A stretch of 36,889 bases of DNA from GYS-P2D sp964522505 (GCA_964522505.1 CAZFWJ010000032.1:1-36889), one strand, 5' to 3'. Counted from the first letter of the stretch, positions 9,778 through 17,971 are shown. Notes: a model not told the origin generated them from the letters alone. Program-made: numbers and translations.

Positions 9778-10306
9778 TGGGCACATGATGATCACGTAAT
9801 TTAACTGCCCTTTATTGTCTAAAGTTTCTCTCCAGCATTGACATCGGGCGACTTCATGATAACTCCCTGAGAGATATCGCTCAAGTATATATCGCCATCT
9901 GTTATTTCTAATTTTGCTCTTGGGTTTTCCGTACCGATTCCTATATATCCTCTTTCGTCAATTTCAAACAAATTCAGAGTACCTTGACTAGTACTGAATC
10001 CCTGAATTCCTAAATAATGTCGATTAGCAGGATATTGAAGAATATCCCCATCTGTGATATATGGAGTTTTATGTATAAGTGCACCATTGTCGTCATCATT
10101 ATCAAGAGTTGTTATTCCTCTTAACACTAACCCGGTTGTCTTGGCATAACAGTAGTTCCTTCAATTGCTGTTAGAAAGTAATTATTCGAAAATGTAGAAT
10201 TCCGGATGGTTAAGTATGATCGATTATCGTTATCTAAACGGATCTTGATGAGTACGTATTCAAATTCAACAGACACAAGATGCAAGGTGATATATTCAAT
10301 ATCCTC
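9778..10306 (-). pseudogene. Decayed C-terminal part of a repeat-containing surface/adhesin-type protein (two frameshifts)
   Basis: Three reading-frame pieces on the minus strand together look like the end of a secreted Bacteroidota protein of the type that ends with an IGIGTxNPxAKLE...GVIMKSPDG.CW block. Piece 1 (10306-10127) reads DNDNRSYLTIRNSTF and TAIEGTTVMPR, then shifts. Piece 2 (10127-9819) reads TTGLVLRGITTLDNDDD, YIGIGTENPRAKLEITDGD and GVIMKSPD, then shifts to a false stop. Piece 3 (9843-9778) continues the family ending with CWRETLDNKGQLNY and a terminal CP. Each break is restored by adding one base, near 10138 (AGACAACC, expected AGAACAACC) and near 9842 (GATGTCA, expected GATGGTCA). 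No start or signal peptide was found further upstream, so it is a 5'-truncated remnant. The 226 bp between it and the next gene show nothing else. Confidence 0.75.
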
Positions 10307-10532
10307 CTAATTAGAATGTCTCAACATGATCCTATTACATCATCTCAAATATTCAATGTAACTTAAATGCGCTATTCAGTATGTTTAATTTCCCTTAAGG
10401 AGAAAATCTCATTATTTAAAATACAAAATCTTGTGATTCTAAGCGATGTGTTAACACTGTTTCCAATGATAGATTGATTAAGAGCTTATAATATATTCAG
10501 GAAATTTATATGAATTATAAAACATATTTGTG

Positions 10533-11375
10533 ATGAAGATGATGTCAATTTTTGTTTTAACCCTTATGGGTTTTCTTTATAGCATACCTAGCTTTTCTCA
10601 AGTAGCATCTTATCCCTTTGAAGGAAATGCAAATGATATCATAGCTGGGAATAATGCTATTGTGATAGGCGCGACTCTAGCCAGTGATAGAAATGAACAG
10701 CCCAACAGCGCTTATTTATTCGATGGAATCGATGACTATATGGAGGTTGTCAATCCAACACCATTTAATTTTGGTACTGGTGAGTTTGCTGTATCCTTCT
10801 GGATGAAGCCATTGAATGAAAATGGCGATCGACAGATGATTTTTCAGAAAGGTGATTCAGGAGGAGCGATCCCACAATATTGGCTAAGACTTAATGATGG
10901 TCCTGGAGTAGATATTAGAGCTCTATGGGGCAATGGCAATCCACCCTCAGCAATACTTGATATTACTGACTCGCCCATTTTGTTTGATGGAGAATGGCAT
11001 CATATTGTATTTCAACGAACAAGCCAAAGGAATGAGCTCTATGTGGATTGCATGTTAATTGGGACGAATGATGATATAAATAGAGATGTATCTAGCTCAG
11101 GAGGCCTTCTTATCGGGGCTCAGAGTCCTCTACCAGGGACCAATCTTGTACTTAATCATTTTAGCGGACTAATAGATGATTTAATCTTTTTTGATGAGTC
11201 AATCGATCTATCGAGCATTGGAGATTTTTGTGCTGTGACTGAAGCAAGCCCTCCAATAGGTCAGATCCCGACTCTTGGTCAATGGTCGTTGATTCTATTA
11301 TCTTTCTTTATCCTTATTGTTGGCGTTTCGGGAATTAAGAAATTAATCAACAGGGAAGACTTGTTTATGCCCTAA
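10533..11375 (+). CDS. Secreted LamG-domain protein with IPTL-CTERM-like C-terminal anchor
   Basis: This 280-residue protein has a signal peptide of about 23 residues, ending in SIPSFSQ. A LamG/concanavalin-like jellyroll domain spans about residues 25-225, with AYLFDGIDDYMEV, FAVSFWMKP, WHHIVFQRTSQRNELYVD and FSGLIDDLIFFDESI; such domains bind glycans or proteins. The C-terminus is a tripartite sorting tail: IPTLGQWSLIL, a single hydrophobic helix, then basic KKLINRED. This matches the IPTL-CTERM pattern, a proposed target for an envelope sorting or processing enzyme. No sorting protease is encoded in the window. The ATG at 10533 is preferred over the in-frame GTG directly before it at 10530. 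A CATATTTG (7 of 8 to the -7 consensus) at 10523-10530 lies too close to the start to be an ordinary promoter. Confidence 0.85.
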   Translation: MKMMSIFVLTLMGFLYSIPSFSQVASYPFEGNANDIIAGNNAIVIGATLASDRNEQPNSAYLFDGIDDYMEVVNPTPFNFGTGEFAVSFWMKPLNENGDRQMIFQKGDSGGAIPQYWLRLNDGPGVDIRALWGNGNPPSAILDITDSPILFDGEWHHIVFQRTSQRNELYVDCMLIGTNDDINRDVSSSGGLLIGAQSPLPGTNLVLNHFSGLIDDLIFFDESIDLSSIGDFCAVTEASPPIGQIPTLGQWSLILLSFFILIVGVSGIKKLINREDLFMP

Positions 11376-11433
11376 TCTTTGCATTAGTTCAAAATTGAGT
11401 CTTGATACCATTCTTCGGACAGAACGTAGTAAA

Positions 11434-12369
11434 TCATGACGGGTAGTCTAAAAATCTGTACTGGATGAAAGAGCTATAAGAGTGTTTCCTTTTCCTTGCC
11501 CGTCTAAATTTTATTAGAGATTGATATGAATCTTTAATAGTTTTCAAGATCACTTTGGGTTTACCTCCAGTACGAGTGATGTAGTTTCTGTAGAATATCC
11601 GTGCAAGAAGGGAGATGATTGGATAGTTGGCGTTAGGATCAGTCGCTTCTACTAAGAACTGAAATTGTGCTAAATTTTCTTTTTTATAACTACCATCTTC
11701 TTGTTGACGGTCATGTATGGCGTATGTATTTGGGATAACATGAATTGATAGATTATTGTGTCGCATTCTGTTTGCATAATTTCTGTCTTCTCCATAATGA
11801 AAGAACATCGGATCAAAACCACCAACAACCTCTATGGTTCGCAGAGGTAACAACCAAATTGCAGCATTGGCAAAGTCTATTTTAAAGCTTCTTTCTGAAT
11901 CTAGCGAATTCAAAAAATATGCGTCTATTAGACTACTCGCATTATTCTTAAAGAGGAAAGTCTTGAAATTATAGTCAAGTTGCTCTTGGGATTGATCAAC
12001 ATGTATGGGGCAAAAAACTCCAATATTCTTCACTAGAGACTTTGTACTTCGCTCTAAAAATTTGGGGAGGTTAGTTGCATCAAAGTATACATCCTGATTA
12101 AGCAAAAGGAAGTAGTCAGAATCTAGCTTTAAGGCTTCAATGATTCCAATGTTATTGGCACGCCCAAATCCAAGATTTTTTTCAAGAGGAACCACTTTAA
12201 TTTTATCTCCAAATGTTTCGAGAATTTCCAAGGTGTTGTCGGTACTATGATTATCAACAATGATTATGTTATTTAGCCATGCTGCACTTTCCAACAATGT
12301 AGATAGGCACTTTTTTATAACACGCTGACCGTTGAATGTGACAATTATAACAGAAACTGATGGGTGCAT
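11434..12369 (-). CDS. Family 2 glycosyltransferase (WbbL/rhamnosyltransferase-like)
   Basis: This 311-residue GT-A glycosyltransferase has strand 1 VSVIIVTFNGQRVI, IIIVDNHSTDNTLE, the subgroup-typical NLGFGRANNIGI near residue 80, and FLLLNQDVYF, where the usual metal-binding aspartates appear as NQD. The acceptor region is FDPMFFHYGEDRNYANR. These features place it with WbbL-like rhamnosyltransferases of O-antigen and capsule clusters. Sugar specificity cannot be read from sequence. It is the last gene of the minus-strand glycan operon, just downstream of a 55-codon ORF that ends 3 bp before its start. Confidence 0.88.
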   Translation of the reverse strand: MHPSVSVIIVTFNGQRVIKKCLSTLLESAAWLNNIIIVDNHSTDNTLEILETFGDKIKVVPLEKNLGFGRANNIGIIEALKLDSDYFLLLNQDVYFDATNLPKFLERSTKSLVKNIGVFCPIHVDQSQEQLDYNFKTFLFKNNASSLIDAYFLNSLDSERSFKIDFANAAIWLLPLRTIEVVGGFDPMFFHYGEDRNYANRMRHNNLSIHVIPNTYAIHDRQQEDGSYKKENLAQFQFLVEATDPNANYPIISLLARIFYRNYITRTGGKPKVILKTIKDSYQSLIKFRRARKRKHSYSSFIQYRFLDYPS

Positions 12370-12372
12370 AAA

Positions 12373-12540
12373 TTAGGATAGCCTTATTTGAGGGAGAATG
12401 TCATAATGTTGCTTGAGATAGCGCCGTCCAACTCTATAAGAATGCCCGTCATCAAAACCGCCTAAAACAGCAATGTTCTGGAATTGACAATATGAACTGT
12501 AGTACCTCATTATAAAAAGAAGGACGTACATGTATTTCAT
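12373..12540 (-). CDS. Small ORF of 55 codons, possibly a glycosyltransferase C-terminal remnant
   Basis: The reading frame runs from the ATG at 12538-12540 to the TAA at 12373-12375 and starts MKYMYVLLFIMRYYSSYCQF. It fits exactly into the gap between two GT2 genes: it starts 9 bp after the upstream stop and ends 3 bp before the next start. This is the spacing expected for a translated operon member. The second half contains NIAVLGGFDDGHSYRVGRR, which to my eye recalls the membrane-associated tail of WbbL-like GT2 enzymes (aromatic helix, then GF.DG...G.R), so it could be what remains of a deleted glycosyltransferase. No signal peptide or domain is certain. Confidence 0.4.
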   Translation of the reverse strand: MKYMYVLLFIMRYYSSYCQFQNIAVLGGFDDGHSYRVGRRYLKQHYDILPQIRLS

Positions 12541-12549
12541 GCTCTAAAT

Positions 12550-13440
12550 TTAATAGAGTAACCTTCCACCAATAGATTTTACATAATCTATACAATCGTC
12601 AGATACTGGAGTCTTAGACGATTTTTTGGTGAGTGAAAGTGTTGAGTTAACAAATCTAATCATCCCCATTATATCTCCTTTGGTATTAATCAAATAGTGT
12701 CCTGACCATAACAATAGATGGCTTAAGAAGTACTTAGTAGGGAGGTATTTATAAGCTATAAGGGATTTATTCTGTAGGAGATAACCCAACTGTTTTGCAT
12801 AATGCTCCCTTCCAGTTAGGCTTTTTTTATGTAATATGCTTATCTCAGATGTATGCAGTATTTTGAAGCCTTCATCAAGAGCACGGTAAGATAGGTCATA
12901 TTCTTCCGCGCCATAGATGCCTCCAATCTTATAGCCGTTCAGTTGGCTCGACACTGATTTTAAGATGGCGTGCGCACCTCCTTTGAAGTAAGTAGTAAAG
13001 AATTCTTTCTTGATGAGATCTGATTTGTTCTTAGTAGCCATATGAACTCTGCCATCACTTCGCTCAACAACTTTGAATGTATAGATTCCGACTTCATTGT
13101 TGTATTTGTGATAGAGGCTTTTAAGGGTATGAAGCATATTTGATTCAATATATTCTGCATCGTCATCAAGGGATATAAGTATATCTCCACTACATAATCC
13201 AGTAGCAATGTTTCTTCCACCAGCTACGCCTGCATTGATCTCATTTTTGTAATAAATCAAGTTAGAAATGTTCTCGATGTATTTTTCAAAAGAAGAATAA
13301 TCTACAGAAGAGTTATTGTTCACAATGATGATTTCTCTTTCATCTCCCTTTGGTAATTCTATAAAGTTGACAACATTATCAACAGCTTCTTTGGTCTCTA
13401 AAGGACGATTATAGGTCAGTATGAAGAATGAAAATTTCAT
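12550..13440 (-). CDS. Family 2 glycosyltransferase
   Basis: This 296-residue GT2 enzyme begins directly with the GT-A first strand (MKFSFFILTYNRPLE). It has EIIIVNNNSSVDY, NAGVAGGRNIA near residue 72, the DxD motif as ILISLDDDAEY near residue 90, and a later GGIYGAEEYDLSYRAL that supplies the acceptor-side acidic pair. A hydrophobic C-terminal stretch (YFLSHLLLWSGHYLI) suggests membrane association. Its ATG overlaps the stop of the preceding gene by 4 bp (13437-13440), implying translational coupling in the glycan operon. Donor unknown. Confidence 0.87.
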   Translation of the reverse strand: MKFSFFILTYNRPLETKEAVDNVVNFIELPKGDEREIIIVNNNSSVDYSSFEKYIENISNLIYYKNEINAGVAGGRNIATGLCSGDILISLDDDAEYIESNMLHTLKSLYHKYNNEVGIYTFKVVERSDGRVHMATKNKSDLIKKEFFTTYFKGGAHAILKSVSSQLNGYKIGGIYGAEEYDLSYRALDEGFKILHTSEISILHKKSLTGREHYAKQLGYLLQNKSLIAYKYLPTKYFLSHLLLWSGHYLINTKGDIMGMIRFVNSTLSLTKKSSKTPVSDDCIDYVKSIGGRLLY

Positions 13441-14354
13441 TTGATTGTGCGCATGATTTTAAATCCAAGCAAAACCATCCAACGCATTGGGTTTTTAGTA
13501 GATAGATTCAGAGCATGTGTTCTTAACTTCACCAATGTTGACATTTCTTCTGGTTTTTCATTCATGACACTTGCATGCTGTGATAATGTAGGTATATGTA
13601 CCTTATATGGACTGTTAAACGATATAGGATGATAGGAAAGTTTTTGTTTCAACAGCTCCAATTCCATCTTAGACAGTGAGGTTTTATTGTCTTTTTCTAC
13701 CTTGATCTGGGTAGCTGATGGAGGTTCCCAAAATTTGAAACAGCTTTCAAACTCTAAAACATAGTTGAAAGGAAATTCGGATAATCCACTATTTACGATA
13801 CGATAAGAATGTTCGGTATGTCCAAAGCGCTTAACTGTAGCAAATAGTTTATGCCATCCTCCGATGACACCCAAGCATTCTTTTGAAAAATAGTTCACTT
13901 GTGCACTTCCAAATGAGGCCCTGACAACTGTACGGTCATCATAATTCTCTTTGCTTTGTATATTTTTCAGTCTCCAGTATGGATGCATCGAAAAATGTGG
14001 GATGTTGAGCCCTTCAGCAATTTCTATCTGATATACAAAGTAGCTTGGTGACTTTAACTCCACATCGTCCTCAATGAAATAATAGTGATCATAATCTGAG
14101 TAATGATCCAGCACGCGATTTTTCGATATTCCGACGCCTTCTCCTTCTTTGGACATGAGACACTCAAATCCATAATTTAAACATAGATTAAGTAGCTCAA
14201 TATCCGCAGAATCTATGGCTACCACTATTTTTATAAAATCATTGGACAATCCTTGGTAGGAGGGAAGAATCCTTTTAACCACCTTTGACCTGCCTGAACA
14301 CGTTGTTATACAGATTAATATATTTCCGTATTGACCAGTATATTGTTTTAGCAT
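13437..14354 (-). CDS. GT-A type glycosyltransferase-like protein
   Basis: This 305-residue protein has the outline of a GT-A enzyme: first strand ILICITTCSGR at residues 12-22, a nucleotide-site VVAIDSAD near residue 44, and a metal-binding-like HYYFIEDDVELKSPSY near residue 90. It lacks the standard VDDxS motif, so it is a divergent member. The C-terminal half (FWEPPSATQ onwards) is unrecognised. The only start that keeps the first beta strand is the ATG at 14354, which makes the gene overlap the upstream sulfotransferase by 80 bp. Its own stop overlaps the next GT2 start by 4 bp. It is probably a transferase adding a residue to the glycan built by this locus. Confidence 0.72.
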   Translation of the reverse strand: MLKQYTGQYGNILICITTCSGRSKVVKRILPSYQGLSNDFIKIVVAIDSADIELLNLCLNYGFECLMSKEGEGVGISKNRVLDHYSDYDHYYFIEDDVELKSPSYFVYQIEIAEGLNIPHFSMHPYWRLKNIQSKENYDDRTVVRASFGSAQVNYFSKECLGVIGGWHKLFATVKRFGHTEHSYRIVNSGLSEFPFNYVLEFESCFKFWEPPSATQIKVEKDNKTSLSKMELELLKQKLSYHPISFNSPYKVHIPTLSQHASVMNEKPEEMSTLVKLRTHALNLSTKNPMRWMVLLGFKIMRTIK

Positions 14355-15186
14355 GGTAGTAGGTTTTGTAGATAAGATCCATGATAATATTAGGTATCAG
14401 ATAGAGAAGCTTAAAAGAAACTTCGTCACGTTCATAGCCTAATTCTTCGTTTATAGCTCCAGCAATCCAGTCGAATCGTTGACGTTTATATTTAGACCAG
14501 TTGGCACTGCGATTATTAGGATTAAAATTTTTGTTTTTGGAGTAAGATTGATTCCAATCAATCTTACCTTCAGAACGGCCAAAAGTAGAAGAGCCAACAA
14601 CACCAAGTTTTCCGACTTCTTCCTGATCCAATTCAGAGTAAGAAAGACCTAAATAATCCATAATAGACTTAAGCTGACTTTCGGTATCATTATTTAAATC
14701 TTCATACTTAAGACAATAAGTACTTTTGTCAGATTGATATTTCATTATGATCTCGCCTCCCAATGAATAGATGTTAGATGGTATAGTTATGCCCTTATTG
14801 AAGGTTTTTAGATGAGATGCCACAACGTTCTTGCCGTTTCTTGTGAGCAAAATAACCTTTGAATGTGGAAAATATTTCTTTAAGTTATCAAGATTGGTGG
14901 TTAGAGGAGTTTTAATTGTGTTAAACGTACTGTCAGTGGATATCGTATCAGTAAGTCCTCTGCCAAATGCCTTTTTGATAAGATCTGGGTCATTTCCCCA
15001 ATTGGCATGCCATCTCCTGTCTAACTCTTTTGTATAGGTATCAATAAGATCAGAATAGTAAAGAAGAAAGTCTTCACCCTTTATCTTAGACGGACTCACT
15101 TGAGGGTGGAGATTAATGAGATTATAGAGGTAGTTAGTTCCAGATCTTGGAGATATACCTATGATAAATATTAGTTTATTATCCAT
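14275..15186 (-). CDS. PAPS-dependent sulfotransferase
   Basis: This 303-residue Sulfotransfer_1/3-like enzyme moves sulfate from 3'-phosphoadenosine-5'-phosphosulfate to an acceptor. The 5'-phosphosulfate-binding loop is GISPRSGTNYL at residues 10-20. The 3'-phosphate-binding motif is TRNGKNVVASH, with R116 and S124. A further family feature is YEDLNNDTESQLKSIMDYLGL near residue 180. It lies inside a glycosyltransferase operon, so the natural inference is O-sulfation of a surface sugar. Its start overlaps the stop of the upstream GT2 gene by 8 bp (15179-15186), and its 3' end overlaps the downstream gene by 80 bp. No PAPS-synthesis genes are in the window. Confidence 0.85.
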   Translation of the reverse strand: MDNKLIFIIGISPRSGTNYLYNLINLHPQVSPSKIKGEDFLLYYSDLIDTYTKELDRRWHANWGNDPDLIKKAFGRGLTDTISTDSTFNTIKTPLTTNLDNLKKYFPHSKVILLTRNGKNVVASHLKTFNKGITIPSNIYSLGGEIIMKYQSDKSTYCLKYEDLNNDTESQLKSIMDYLGLSYSELDQEEVGKLGVVGSSTFGRSEGKIDWNQSYSKNKNFNPNNRSANWSKYKRQRFDWIAGAINEELGYERDEVSFKLLYLIPNIIMDLIYKTYYHAKTIYWSIRKYINLYNNVFRQVKGG

Positions 15187-16024
15187 TTGACAAATAGTAG
15201 CCTAATACATTAATTGATTTCTTGAGATCCGAGAACAATGGAGGGAACTTTTTAGTAGGGATTAATCCAAGGATAACGTTGGCACCATACTTAGCAATAA
15301 GTGGCGTCATTTTGATAAATTTCTTAATCATATTAATATTCGGGTTGAATAGATGAATTTTGAGTCGAGTATTAAGATTTGTATATCTGTAGATACTACT
15401 TTTCTGGCGCCTACTCCTGTCATGAATAATTTGAAGCTGAGGAGTTACTATAACAGCCTCGCCAGCGTGAACGAGTCTATGACAATAGTTGACATCTTCT
15501 CCAGTATGAAAAAATATCTCATCGAAGCCCCCATATTTAGCATAACTCCTTTTAGGAAGGAACCATGCGGCTGCATTTATGAATTCCGATCGAAATAGCC
15601 CAGTCCCTTCAATGTTAGTTGATTGGCCTAAGTACAGTTCGAAGTTATGATCCAATGTGTCTCCCTTGTTAGCAAAATGGTATGGACTTAGTATCGCACT
15701 ATCAGAATACGATGTCAACAGTTCTATAACCAAGGCCTCATCATATTGAGTGATATAAGCATCTTGATTTAGTAAAAAACAGACGTCATATGATCGATCA
15801 TTAAATATCAGATCCATTCCTAGATTATTACCACCACCAAAGCCCAAATTCTTTTCTAAGAAAATGTTATTCATTTCTGAATGAAAATAATCTCTGGTAT
15901 TATCGGTAGAACAATTGTCAACGATAAAAATGTCGGAAGGCTCAAAGAACTCTAAACACGAGTTTAAGCAATCTTTGATCCATTGTTGTCCATTGTATGT
16001 AACGATTAATACAGCGATTTTCAT
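15179..16024 (-). CDS. Family 2 glycosyltransferase (WbbL-like)
   Basis: This 281-residue GT2 enzyme has the same plan as the one at 11434-12369: MKIAVLIVTYNGQQWI, IFIVDNCSTDNTRD, NLGFGGGNNLGM near residue 60, FLLNQDAY, then AAAWFLPKRSYAKYGGFDEIFFHTGEDVNYCHR. The two share NQD in place of a canonical DxD and probably belong to the same subfamily. They may be paralogues that extend the same glycan. Its start overlaps the stop of the methyltransferase by 4 bp. Donor and linkage are unknown. Confidence 0.88.
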   Translation of the reverse strand: MKIAVLIVTYNGQQWIKDCLNSCLEFFEPSDIFIVDNCSTDNTRDYFHSEMNNIFLEKNLGFGGGNNLGMDLIFNDRSYDVCFLLNQDAYITQYDEALVIELLTSYSDSAILSPYHFANKGDTLDHNFELYLGQSTNIEGTGLFRSEFINAAAWFLPKRSYAKYGGFDEIFFHTGEDVNYCHRLVHAGEAVIVTPQLQIIHDRSRRQKSSIYRYTNLNTRLKIHLFNPNINMIKKFIKMTPLIAKYGANVILGLIPTKKFPPLFSDLKKSINVLGYYLSNG

Positions 16025-16674
16025 CTGTTCTTTTTCTTAGCTACTACTATATATTGATGAGTAAAGAACTCCTTGAAAATATATTTCAATGGTTTGAGTA
16101 TGAGTGGAAACTTCGAGCCTACCTTATCTTGAAATCTATATTTATTTTCTACCTCCACAAGGCCGAGATCAGCAGTGTCTAATAGTTCAATAATATTAGA
16201 TTTTGTGAACCATCTGAAGTGTGTTTTGTCAAAAATTCCTCGACTATTGTATGGGAATCTCCTGTTTACAAATAGATGATAGAATACGGAAATATGATTC
16301 GCATTAGGCAACGATATGATTACATGACCATCTGGTTTAAGGACATCAGCAGCTTGTTTCAAGACTGCCCATGGGTCCAATAAGTGTTCTAGGACATCAA
16401 GGAATAGTAGGTAGTCATAATTCTCCCTTGTGAGTTCCCTAATAACCGCATTGTTTAGATCGACATTCTTTGCCCATGTTAATTTGTCATTAGCACTATC
16501 ACACATAGCTTCATCAAATTCGAAGCCATGAACGATTTGTGCTATGTTCTCTCCGAGCAAGTATGCCCCATTGCTTCCATCAGAGCACCCAAAGTCTAAG
16601 ACCTTCAAGTTGTTCCCTTGAACCAGATCTAAGATGTCCTTCCGAACGTTGACATAACTAGGATTGAATTCCAT
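16021..16674 (-). CDS. Class I SAM-dependent methyltransferase of the glycan locus
   Basis: This 217-residue Methyltransf_23-type protein has motif I LKVLDFGCSDGSNGAYL near residue 25, an acidic HGFEFDE near residue 50, and LLFLDVLEHLLDPWAVLKQA around residues 90-108, followed by PDGHVIISLPNANH. Similar enzymes in O-antigen and capsule operons methylate sugars or terminate chains, but the acceptor is unknown. Its first 17 bp overlap the end of the WbpB-like gene, exactly where that protein is shortened. Its 3' end overlaps the next GT2 gene by 4 bp. Confidence 0.85.
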   Translation of the reverse strand: MEFNPSYVNVRKDILDLVQGNNLKVLDFGCSDGSNGAYLLGENIAQIVHGFEFDEAMCDSANDKLTWAKNVDLNNAVIRELTRENYDYLLFLDVLEHLLDPWAVLKQAADVLKPDGHVIISLPNANHISVFYHLFVNRRFPYNSRGIFDKTHFRWFTKSNIIELLDTADLGLVEVENKYRFQDKVGSKFPLILKPLKYIFKEFFTHQYIVVAKKKNR

Positions 16675-17473
16675 AATCGACTATTCTTTTCTCATACCAA
16701 GATCTATGCAATTGCTCAAATCCCTCAGTGAAATCTATAGGTACATTATCTACTAGTAGAGCTCTTTTCTTCTCTATAGATTGATCAATTGACAGGTTCC
16801 ATTCTACAGAAGCACGAGTGTAGATTGATCGACCTTGTACAGCTGTGTTGTTCTGATTGATGATGTTCTCCTCTTTCTTGGTCCCAAATATCCAAGCTAA
16901 CATATCAAAAAAATGAATGCCGATGTTTAGCTTGATTCCACCACTTTTTGCTAAATCTCCTTTCCAGCTGTGATGATACCAGTTGCCTCGAGGGGTGTGA
17001 TATGTCAAGTGGATATCATAAATATGGTCTTTCGGTCCTGAATCCACACGTTCTTTCAACGCAATTACATTAGGATGCAGACGCAGCTGCATAACAACAC
17101 TGATCTTTCTTCCTGTTTCTTCCTCTAATTCTTTGAGAGGAGCCACATTCCAATCATTGATAACAAGCGGTTTTTCGCAGATGACATCCATATCGTTGAG
17201 TAGGCCATATCGACAATGAGCATCATGAAGATAATTTGGAGAACAAATGACTAAGTAATCAACCTTATTACCTGCTCTCTTTAATTTATTGAGATGTCGA
17301 TCGAAGCGCTCAAATTCTGTAAAGAAATCACACTTAGGAAAGTAGCTATCTAATACCCCTACACTATCATGGATATCCAACGAAGCGACAAGGCTTCCAC
17401 CTATATACTTAATGGCATCCATATGTCTTGGAGCCACATATCCTGCAGCCCCTATCAGCGCAAAGGTCTTCAT
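16658..17473 (-). CDS. wbpB: WbpB/WlbA-type UDP-GlcNAc-uronate 3-dehydrogenase, C-terminally short
   Basis: This Gfo/Idh/MocA-family NAD-dependent oxidoreductase is very similar in its opening to Pseudomonas WbpB (MKTFALIGAAGYVAPRHM). WbpB and WlbA oxidise C3 of UDP-GlcNAcA so that the aminotransferase WbpE can place an amine there. Visible features are the Rossmann GAAGY loop, ICEKPLV with catalytic K101, and NIGIHFFDM with H187 of the active site. The protein has 271 residues against about 310-350 for the family. It stops just after the LHRSWYEK region, so the final helices are missing, and the methyltransferase start overlaps this end. It may be functional but shortened, or decayed. It is the fourth member of the Wbp cassette. 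Confidence 0.85.
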   Translation of the reverse strand: MKTFALIGAAGYVAPRHMDAIKYIGGSLVASLDIHDSVGVLDSYFPKCDFFTEFERFDRHLNKLKRAGNKVDYLVICSPNYLHDAHCRYGLLNDMDVICEKPLVINDWNVAPLKELEEETGRKISVVMQLRLHPNVIALKERVDSGPKDHIYDIHLTYHTPRGNWYHHSWKGDLAKSGGIKLNIGIHFFDMLAWIFGTKKEENIINQNNTAVQGRSIYTRASVEWNLSIDQSIEKKRALLVDNVPIDFTEGFEQLHRSWYEKRIVDYGIQS

Positions 17474-17500
17474 ATGGCAAAAATACTAATATGAACGATT

Positions 17501-17971
17501 TTAAATGCTTTTATGGAATTTAGCTGGATTTCCGATCCATGACTCTTTATCTGGGACATCTTTAGTCACAACGCTCCCAGCACCTATAAAGGCATTAGAA
17601 CCGATGGTATTTCCACAGATAATAGTCGAGTTAGCTCCAATAGAAGCTCCAGTTTTTACGAGGGTCTGTAGGAACTGATCTCTCTGATCGAGATATGCTC
17701 TGGGTTCTAGTACATTAGTGAATACCACAGAAGGGCCAATGAATACATCATCCTCGAGAATAACCCCTTCGTAGACAGAAACATTGTTTTGAATTTTCAC
17801 TCCATTACCTATTCTGACCTTTGGTCCGATATAGACATTTTGACCGAGTGTGCAGTTCGAACCGATAGTCGCTGTTGAAGAGATATGACAGAAGTGCCAG
17901 ACCTTAGTCCCATCACCTATTATGGCTCCTGTATCAATCACACTGGTGTCATGCTTGTAATAATCACTCAT
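17501..17971 (-). CDS. wbpD: WbpD/WlbB-type left-handed beta-helix N-acetyltransferase
   Basis: This hexapeptide-repeat acetyltransferase is expected to acetylate the C3 amine of UDP-GlcNAc(3NH2)A with acetyl-CoA. The first repeats read AIIGDGTKVWHFCHI, ATIGSNCTLGQNVYIG, VRIGNGVKIQNNVSVY and VILEDDVFIGPSVVFTN. A loop then contains the family-typical RAYLDQRDQF, followed by ASIGANSTIICGNTIG and FIGAGSVVTKDVP. The ATG at 17971 gives 156 residues and an 8-bp overlap with the aminotransferase stop. A longer frame reaches 18004 but overlaps far more and adds residues not expected for the family. It follows WbpE directly, as in wbp and wlb clusters. Confidence 0.88.
   Translation of the reverse strand: MSDYYKHDTSVIDTGAIIGDGTKVWHFCHISSTATIGSNCTLGQNVYIGPKVRIGNGVKIQNNVSVYEGVILEDDVFIGPSVVFTNVLEPRAYLDQRDQFLQTLVKTGASIGANSTIICGNTIGSNAFIGAGSVVTKDVPDKESWIGNPAKFHKSI

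Noticed and set aside
10523..10530. CATATTTG as the promoter of the LamG gene
   Set aside because: It has only 7 of 8 consensus bases and ends 2 bp before the ATG, so the transcript would start inside the coding region.
12960..13220. 86-residue open frame on the minus strand inside the GT2 gene at 12550-13440
   Set aside because: It lies wholly in another frame of a well-supported glycosyltransferase and shows no domain of its own.
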